A stretch of 45,688 nt of DNA from Euryarchaeota archaeon UBA256 (GTDB taxonomy: Archaea; Thermoplasmatota; Poseidoniia; Poseidoniales; Poseidoniaceae): NCBI GenBank assembly GCA_002494645.1, contig DACE01000007.1, positions 1-45,688 of the forward strand. Direction: 5' to 3'. Below, piece by piece: positions 40,955-45,688 of this stretch (the stretch's first letter is position 1; each line of letters opens with the position of its first letter). The position numbers and the translations under genes are program-made. The notes under the pieces were generated by a model. The model had not been told where the DNA came from and searched no databases. It saw nothing but the letters and a program-made list of their open reading frames with translations.

Positions 40955-42013
40955 TCATTCGCTCAAGCGAGCGATGAGGTCGGCCTTCTTTCCGGACACA
41001 GGTTTTCCTGCGGCCTTGAGAAGTTCCTTGAGTTCTGCAACCGTCATGCTGCTGTAATCTGGTGAGTCCGAGGATTCTTCCTCCACCTCAAGCACTTCAC
41101 CAGATGGTGTCACTTCGACTTCAATCTCCTTTCCGTCTTTCTCAACGGTGACTTCAAACACAGCCTTTCCATCTTCTGTCTCGATTTCGGCTTCTGTGAT
41201 GGTTGCACCGGGAACGGCTTGTTCGACGGCAGCCTTGATATTGTCAGGGATGTCTTCAACAGCAACGTCGATTTCGTCATCTTCATCTTCAAGTTCTTCA
41301 GCCATAGCCTCAGCAAGTGCTGCGGCTTTCTTGGCTTTCAATTCTGCAGCCTGACGTTGTTCCATGGCATGAACCTCGTCCAAGGTTGGTCCGGATGATG
41401 CCACAACACCTTCTTGGAGCAACTGACTCTTGCGGATTGCAACGGAGCGGACAGGATAGATTGACTTGACGCCCTTTTGAATTTCCTCTTCCAATTTTCC
41501 GTTCATGAGAGCTTCTTGCAATTGAGCAAAGGTGTTCTTTGAAGCATAGGAAATGATGATTTCTCTTGCACGAACACGCATGTCCTGCTTCAAGGAAGTC
41601 TGCACACGTTGTTGGGTAATGATGAGTGGTTTCATTCGGACGAGGTATCCGTCGGTGGTGACGACATCCACGACATCGTCCACTTTGCCACGGTAGCGAC
41701 GGATCTGTCGGCGAGTGTGGTCGGTTTGGTGGTGGTGGCCGATAAAGGTGGTAAGCGCATCTTGGCCGACACACTCGGTTACACGGAAACGAAGGATGAC
41801 GTGCATCTTCGAGAAATCTCCGCTAAATTCTTGCTGAGTCATTTGGTAGACACGACCGATGATATGCTCATCGGATTCACCGATTGTTTCGCCGATTTGC
41901 TGGAAATCCCATGGATGACGTGGTGCACGAATCGTGTACCATCGCTTTGTCTTCCACTTGTCACGTTGTTTACGCGCTGCTGCGCGTGCCTTTGCACTGA
42001 TTTTCTTTGCCAT
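40955..42013 (-). CDS. rps3ae: Ribosomal protein eS1 (S3Ae) with C-terminal PepSY-like and SAP-like extension
   Basis: eS1 binds the small ribosomal subunit. Residues 1-204 of this 352-residue protein match archaeal eS1 (MAKKISAKARAAARKQRDKW, then ISYASKNTFAQL and SIYPVRSVAIRKSQLL). Archaeal eS1 is usually 200-230 residues. Here an Ala/Glu-rich stretch (about 212-247) leads to a segment like PepSY domains (about 252-312: IPDNIKAAVEQAVPGATI, DGKAVFEVTVEKDGKEIEVE, GEVLEVEEE) and then a 34-residue SAP-like motif (319-352, MTVAELKELLKAAGKPVSGK-KADLIARL). SAP motifs usually bind nucleic acid. The ATG at 42013 is chosen because conserved sequence begins there; the open frame runs to 42160. A promoter-like TTCAAATA and a hairpin lie in the leader. 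Confidence 0.88.
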   Translation of the reverse strand: MAKKISAKARAAARKQRDKWKTKRWYTIRAPRHPWDFQQIGETIGESDEHIIGRVYQMTQQEFSGDFSKMHVILRFRVTECVGQDALTTFIGHHHQTDHTRRQIRRYRGKVDDVVDVVTTDGYLVRMKPLIITQQRVQTSLKQDMRVRAREIIISYASKNTFAQLQEALMNGKLEEEIQKGVKSIYPVRSVAIRKSQLLQEGVVASSGPTLDEVHAMEQRQAAELKAKKAAALAEAMAEELEDEDDEIDVAVEDIPDNIKAAVEQAVPGATITEAEIETEDGKAVFEVTVEKDGKEIEVEVTPSGEVLEVEEESSDSPDYSSMTVAELKELLKAAGKPVSGKKADLIARLSE

Positions 42014-42034
42014 ATCGTTCAACTCGGTTCGTGT

Positions 42035-42060
42035 CTTGCGGGGGCTACCCCACTTGCAAG
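42035..42060 (-). promoter_or_regulatory. Hairpin in the leader of the eS1 gene
   Basis: The minus-strand leader can fold as CTTGC paired with GCAAG and an inner GGGG-CCCC helix around a three-base loop, with a few bulged bases between. It lies 22-47 bases before the eS1 start codon. Ribosomal protein leaders often host autoregulatory structures, so this is a candidate; it is not a known motif. Confidence 0.3.
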
Positions 42061-42142
42061 ATGCCCACCGACCGCCCCTATTTGAAAGCGCCTCATCCTC
42101 TTCAACCTCGAAGATGAACAAATACAAACCTTCGGCAACCTC

Positions 42143-42628
42143 ATGAAACATCACGAACACCCTTCATTTGTGGGACTTCATCACATCACATGGAGAGCGA
42201 CCGCTAGCGCTCTAACCAACCACGAAGTCGTGGTTGAGGCAATGGCTTGGTTGATTGGAGACCAAGATGCTGTGGAGGTTGAGCGGAGTACCTCTTACCA
42301 TGGTGCAGAATTATGGATGGTGACTGCTCATAGCAAGAAGAAAAGTTTGGCCATGAAATCATTGGCCGTGCTCGGTGTAAAGAATCTCCAGATTCTTCTC
42401 AATACCTTGGAGGAACGTCTCGACGAGGATCATGTCCTTTACCTTCGCCTCAATCTTGACGACCTGATTTCTTCAAAACTAACACTCGCCGAATCGAGTG
42501 GAACTGGGACGGTAAAGGGGCAAGCTAAAATCGAGGTGTATCCCGGTCAAGACGCCCTTGAGCAAACTCAATTGACACTCCAAGCAGCCATTGAGGTCGC
42601 CCAAAAAAGAAAGGATGAACATCAATAA
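42143..42628 (+). CDS. COG1325-type RNA-binding protein (predicted exosome-associated)
   Basis: The 161-residue protein resembles the archaeal COG1325 family, small proteins predicted to bind RNA and associated by gene context with the exosome. The recognisable features are LHHITWRATA at the start, a central VERSTSYHGAELWMVTAHS with the conserved G-N/E-x pattern, and an alpha/beta continuation (LYLRLNLDDL). A role in RNA decay or ribosomal RNA processing is a family-based prediction. ATG 42143 has a TATA-like CAAATACA at 42118-42125, so a short leader or none is expected. The end overlaps the following gene by 14 bases. Confidence 0.75.
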   Translation: MKHHEHPSFVGLHHITWRATASALTNHEVVVEAMAWLIGDQDAVEVERSTSYHGAELWMVTAHSKKKSLAMKSLAVLGVKNLQILLNTLEERLDEDHVLYLRLNLDDLISSKLTLAESSGTGTVKGQAKIEVYPGQDALEQTQLTLQAAIEVAQKRKDEHQ

Positions 42629-44723
42629 GGGGTTGATAGTTTTGAAACGCTTTTCAGTCATTCCAATTCTCATGTTACTGGTTCTTGCAAGCATACAGGT
42701 CAGCGTTCAAAGCGAAGTAACGACAACACCTACTGAACCGAATTGTAACGCAGACCGTGCTAACTGGACGATGGGGCTGGTATTTTGCAGTGAAGGTGCA
42801 ACTGAGGGCTACACTCTCTTTTCGCCACTTCCGGGAAATACAACATACCTCATCGACCATAACGGGCGTTCCATTAACGAATGGACCTCACCGGGTGAAC
42901 ATCGGCCTGGTTTGTCAGCCTATCTCTTGGAAGACGGTGCGCTTCTGAGAACAGCCAACATCGCACAAACCTCTGTGGGTAATTTCTCAGGTGGAGGAAC
43001 TGCTGGAAAGGTTGAGCGTATCGCTTGGGACGGTAGTCTTGAATGGTCGTGGACCTATGATTCAGCATCATACATCACCCACCATGACATCGAACCTATG
43101 CCAAACGGGAACATTCTCATGATTGCTTGGGAAGAAAAAACTGAAGCTGAAGCAACTCAAGCAGGTCGAAATCCCGACATTGCAAGCGATTCTCCAAATG
43201 GAGAGAATAACGTATGGCCCGACCACATCATCGAGATTCAGCCGGTTGGAACCGATGATGCAACCATCGTTTGGCGCTGGCATGCATGGGATCATTTGAT
43301 TCAGGATTACGACCCATCCAAAGACAATTACGGTAATGTCGAGGAGCACCCTGAATTGTTGAACATCAATTATGTCAGCACTACCGGCAATCAGGCGGGG
43401 CGAGCAGATTGGATGCATTGCAACGGCATTGATTACAATTCAATGCTCGACCAAATTGCCCTTTCGTGCCGTGGCATGGATGAGATCTACATCATTGACC
43501 ACAGCACCACGACCGAAGAAGCAGCAGGACACACTGGCGGCAACGCAGGAAAAGGAGGTGACTTCCTCTACCGCTGGGGCAACCCACAGGTGTACAAACA
43601 AGGACTTTCGAGCAATCAACAATTGTTTGCCCAACATGATGTTCAATGGATTCAATCGGGTCACCCCTATGAAGGCCAACTGATGATTTTTAACAACGGA
43701 AACGGGCGAAGTGAAGCCTATTCATCTGTCGACATCATCGACCCTAACATCGTCAACGGCACCTATAAAGTTCAACACAACGGGACCTTTGGACCTGATG
43801 AGCCAACATGGTCTTGGGACCTCGGCACTGACATGTATGCCTCGGCGATTTCGGGTGCTCATGGCCTTTCCAATGGCCATATGCTTGTGACCTATGGAAC
43901 CACTGGGACGCTGTATGAAGTCGACAATAACGGAAGCGTTGTTTGGACCTACATCAACCCAATCGGAAATAACGGAGCATTCAATCAAACTGAAGCCATT
44001 CCAGAAGGAAACCGAGCGGGAACCACTGCCAATCAAGTGTTCAAGGCAACCCATTATCCATCCAACTACCCAGGACTTGCTCAACAGGATTTATCCCCGG
44101 GAGATTACCTCGAAACTTGGAACGATTTCTGCCCCGAACAAGATGCTTGGAATTGGGATGTTGATGGGGATGGGTGCATCGATGACAGCGATGGCGACGG
44201 TATCTTGGATCCCGACGATCGTTGCTGGGAAGGAGATGATACCTTGGACGAAGATAACGACGGAACACCTGACCCTTGTGACAACCTTGTGGACAACGAC
44301 GGTGATGGTATCTCTAATTCAGATGACCGCTGCCCTGAATATGATGACAATGTGGACGCCGACGGGGACGGGATTGTTGACGGATGTGATGAAATCATTG
44401 ATTCGGATGGTGATGGGATTTCTGATTTGGACGAGCGATGTGAAGGGTATGATGATACAAAGGACAGTGACAGTGATGGGATTCCTGATGGATGTGATGC
44501 AACACCACTTCCCGAAGAGGGAGAACCTCTTGAAGAAACCAACCTGACCGATACTCAACAAAGTAACGACTCGTCTAATGATTCAGACGACTCGGGGGGA
44601 AATCCGACTTCAACAACAAAGAAGTTGGTTTCCATGTCTACGGGGAAGTGGGTTGGCTGGCTTCTCATGTTGCTTGGAGTTTGTGGGCTCGTCTACACTG
44701 TTCTGCAATATCGGTCTCAATGA
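42615..44723 (+). CDS. Secreted arylsulfotransferase-like protein with calcium-binding repeats
   Basis: The 702-residue protein has a signal peptide (residues about 10-32, VLKRFSVIPILMLLVLASI), a beta-propeller-like arylsulfotransferase region (about 50-510) with recurring THHDIEPMPNGNILMI, HCNGIDYNSMLDQIALSC and QHDVQWIQSG motifs, then four to five thrombospondin type 3-like repeats rich in Asp-Gly (DVDGDGCIDDSDGDGIL, DNDGDGISNSDD and others, about 518-632), a Ser/Asn/Asp-rich linker and a C-terminal transmembrane helix. Family members transfer sulfate between phenolic compounds. The histidines of the QHD, HHD and HCN motifs could serve that chemistry. The ATG at 42615 follows an AAAGAAAGG site. 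The first 14 bases overlap the previous gene. Confidence 0.85.
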   Translation: MNINKGLIVLKRFSVIPILMLLVLASIQVSVQSEVTTTPTEPNCNADRANWTMGLVFCSEGATEGYTLFSPLPGNTTYLIDHNGRSINEWTSPGEHRPGLSAYLLEDGALLRTANIAQTSVGNFSGGGTAGKVERIAWDGSLEWSWTYDSASYITHHDIEPMPNGNILMIAWEEKTEAEATQAGRNPDIASDSPNGENNVWPDHIIEIQPVGTDDATIVWRWHAWDHLIQDYDPSKDNYGNVEEHPELLNINYVSTTGNQAGRADWMHCNGIDYNSMLDQIALSCRGMDEIYIIDHSTTTEEAAGHTGGNAGKGGDFLYRWGNPQVYKQGLSSNQQLFAQHDVQWIQSGHPYEGQLMIFNNGNGRSEAYSSVDIIDPNIVNGTYKVQHNGTFGPDEPTWSWDLGTDMYASAISGAHGLSNGHMLVTYGTTGTLYEVDNNGSVVWTYINPIGNNGAFNQTEAIPEGNRAGTTANQVFKATHYPSNYPGLAQQDLSPGDYLETWNDFCPEQDAWNWDVDGDGCIDDSDGDGILDPDDRCWEGDDTLDEDNDGTPDPCDNLVDNDGDGISNSDDRCPEYDDNVDADGDGIVDGCDEIIDSDGDGISDLDERCEGYDDTKDSDSDGIPDGCDATPLPEEGEPLEETNLTDTQQSNDSSNDSDDSGGNPTSTTKKLVSMSTGKWVGWLLMLLGVCGLVYTVLQYRSQ

Positions 44724-45018
44724 GAAAACACGGGCAAACAACACGGTCTCCTGCTCGCTAATGAACGAGGAAGAGTGAGTGAGACACAAAAAACATACGA
44801 GGAGTTGCCCCTCTTGACTTGCCCTCCATTCGTGACGTCCCCGCAATCCCCCTGCAAGGATTACCTGAGGGATGGAACAATGGGAGCATTATGGGCACCA
44901 ATGGTTGGAACGCTACGACGACGGAAAACTGTGAAGGTTTCGCCCCTACGAAAGAATTCGAACGGGCTCACAAGAAATTAAGTAGGGCTTGAGCCCAGCG
45001 TAGCATGAGGAAAAAACC
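44724..45018. other. Intergenic stretch between the arylsulfotransferase-like gene and ferredoxin
   Basis: This 295-base gap is the longest one without a confirmed gene. A GTG-started frame at 44775-44981 (68 codons) has a short overlap with possible signals but no recognisable product, no ribosome binding site and ordinary composition, so I do not call it a gene. I see no tRNA, no P4-like or SRP-like RNA motif and no long inverted repeat apart from GGGCTTGAGCCC at 44985-44996. The end of the gap holds the ferredoxin promoter. Confidence 0.5.
44975..44982 (+). promoter_or_regulatory. TATA box of the ferredoxin gene
   Basis: AAATTAAG lies 37-44 bases before the ferredoxin ATG. It predicts initiation near 45004 and a leader of about 15 bases that includes GAGG (45007-45010), a possible ribosome binding site. 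Confidence 0.5.
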
Positions 45019-45297
45019 ATGCCACATATTGTCACCTCTGCCTGCGTTGACCACAAATATCAGGAATGCGTTGCAGTCTGCCCCGTTGAAGCCTTTCGAG
45101 AAGCGGACACTTACCTCGTCATTGACCCCGACGAATGCATTGACTGTGGCGCCTGTGTTCCAGAATGCCCTGTAGACGCCATCTTCGCCGACACAGACCT
45201 TCCCGATGGTGAAGAAGCATGGGTTGAGCGCAATGCAGAAGAGTCCATCGATGCTGAAATAGCCGAGGGAGACTCACCTGTTCTCGCCTCCGACTGA
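45019..45297 (+). CDS. Ferredoxin, seven-iron type ([3Fe-4S]/[4Fe-4S])
   Basis: The 92-residue protein has two cluster motifs: ACVDHKYQECVAVCPVEAF, where the second cysteine of the usual CxxC is replaced as in 7Fe ferredoxins, and CIDCGACVPECPVDAIF. The order, spacing and the IDPDECIDCG segment fit the FdxA type. It is a soluble low-potential electron carrier. The C-terminal 30 residues are acidic, as in related proteins. PdxS follows after 56 bases. A small hairpin TCCGC-TCAAG-GCGGA lies at 45301-45315 between them. Confidence 0.92.
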   Translation: MPHIVTSACVDHKYQECVAVCPVEAFREADTYLVIDPDECIDCGACVPECPVDAIFADTDLPDGEEAWVERNAEESIDAEIAEGDSPVLASD

Positions 45298-45353
45298 GAT
45301 TCCGCTCAAGGCGGAGAACCAAGCATCATAAAGGACGCCTACGAGGGTCTGTT

Positions 45354-45688
45354 ATGTCAAGCAACGAGATCGACTTCACACAGTTCCGTAAAGGCAGCGA
45401 CCTGCTCAAACAAGGCTTTGCTCGCATGCAACAAGGTGGGGTCATCATGGATGTTGTCAATCCTGAGCAAGCCGCAGTTGCTGAAGATGCTGGTGCGGTA
45501 GCCGTCATGGCACTCGAGCGTGTCCCTGCAGACATCCGAAAGGCTGGTGGAGTAGCACGAATGAGTCATCCCGACATGATCCAAGGAATCCTTGATTGTA
45601 CCTCAATCCCAGTGATGGCGAAATCAAGAATTGGTCACGATGGGGAAGCACGCATCCTCGAAGCGATGGGAGTTGACATGGTCGACGA
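45354..45688 (+). CDS. pdxS: Pyridoxal 5'-phosphate synthase subunit PdxS, N-terminal part
   Basis: The gene runs off the window; 111 codons are visible. PdxS makes pyridoxal phosphate from ribose 5-phosphate, glyceraldehyde 3-phosphate and ammonia delivered by PdxT. The visible part carries GGVIMDVVNPEQAAVAEDAG, MALERVPADIRKAGGVARM and SIPVMAKSRIGH-DGEARILEAMGVDMVD, which are characteristic of the highly conserved PdxS/SNZ barrel. The catalytic lysine is expected in VMAKSRIGH (the K of MAKSRIGH). The ATG at 45354 agrees with the family start. A pdxT gene would lie beyond the edge, if present. Confidence 0.95.
   Translation, partial: MSSNEIDFTQFRKGSDLLKQGFARMQQGGVIMDVVNPEQAAVAEDAGAVAVMALERVPADIRKAGGVARMSHPDMIQGILDCTSIPVMAKSRIGHDGEARILEAMGVDMVD

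Noticed and set aside
44160..44510. Asp-rich segment considered as a CRISPR-like or satellite repeat
   Set aside because: It lies in frame within the arylsulfotransferase-like gene and encodes thrombospondin type 3-like repeats with variable spacing.
44775..44981. 68-codon GTG frame upstream of the ferredoxin gene
   Set aside because: No Shine-Dalgarno sequence, no family, and ordinary composition; coding cannot be supported.

Overview
The window looks like a piece of a marine planktonic euryarchaeal chromosome, most probably Marine Group II/Poseidoniales or a close relative in Thermoplasmatota. The archaeal identity rests on several genes: release factor aRF1 with NIKS and GGQ motifs, aIF2-beta, class I lysyl-tRNA synthetase, the KH plus beta-CASP termination nuclease FttA/aCPSF1, a 20S proteasome beta subunit, ribosomal protein eS1, archaeal-type UMP kinase and a GfcR-like regulator. 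TATA boxes sit about 25 bases before several start codons, as expected for leaderless transcripts. The lineage guess is inference. It comes from the mix of archaeal information genes with bacterial-type genes (thyA-folA, a PlsC acyltransferase, nickel superoxide dismutase) and large Asp-rich secreted proteins. No phage, insertion sequence or CRISPR array is visible. Genes are tightly packed, with many 4-base ATGA overlaps.

Layout. 1-2.8 kb: the start of a truncated membrane protein gene, a sugar-nucleotide epimerase, a small unknown gene followed by a strong bacterial-looking terminator hairpin, a membrane-anchored GT2 glycosyltransferase and a DUF2116-like protein. 2.8-11.6 kb: UMP kinase, aRF1, ArgRS, NOG1-type GTPase, a three-gene set (unknown, pterin dehydratase-like, thioredoxin-like ferredoxin), aIF2-beta, GfcR-like regulator and LysRS. 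11.7-21.2 kb: a zinc-ribbon protein, an RND/MMPL exporter, the RNase P RNA gene (minus strand, between convergent protein genes) and a 1667-residue secreted surface protein. 21.3-25.4 kb: ribose-5-phosphate isomerase, tRNA-Lys(CTT), Ni superoxide dismutase with its maturation protease, carbamate kinase and AsnRS. 25.4-28.5 kb: a HAD phosphatase, a degenerate GT2-like membrane protein, an intact GT2 enzyme, a parvulin and tRNA-Pro(TGG). 28.5-36.7 kb: a zinc-ribbon protein, a pyruvoyl-decarboxylase-like protein lacking its processing serines, a small membrane protein, FttA, proteasome beta, SepF-like cell division protein, ZPR1-like protein, TrpRS and a secreted protein. 36.8-42 kb: PlsC, an unknown gene, thyA-folA, MazG-like pyrophosphohydrolase, MTA phosphorylase-family enzyme and ribosomal protein eS1 with an unusual C-terminal extension. 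42.1-45.7 kb: a COG1325-type RNA-binding protein, an arylsulfotransferase-like secreted protein, a ferredoxin and the start of pdxS.

Most genes are housekeeping genes for translation, RNA processing, protein turnover and nucleotide supply, interspersed with envelope and secretion functions. The observations most worth following are the PdaD-family protein with Gln-Gly in place of the Ser-Ser cleavage site, the eS1 protein extended by a PepSY-like and a SAP-like segment, the sodN-sodX pair, and three convergent gene pairs whose stop codons abut to form the same TGATCA palindrome.
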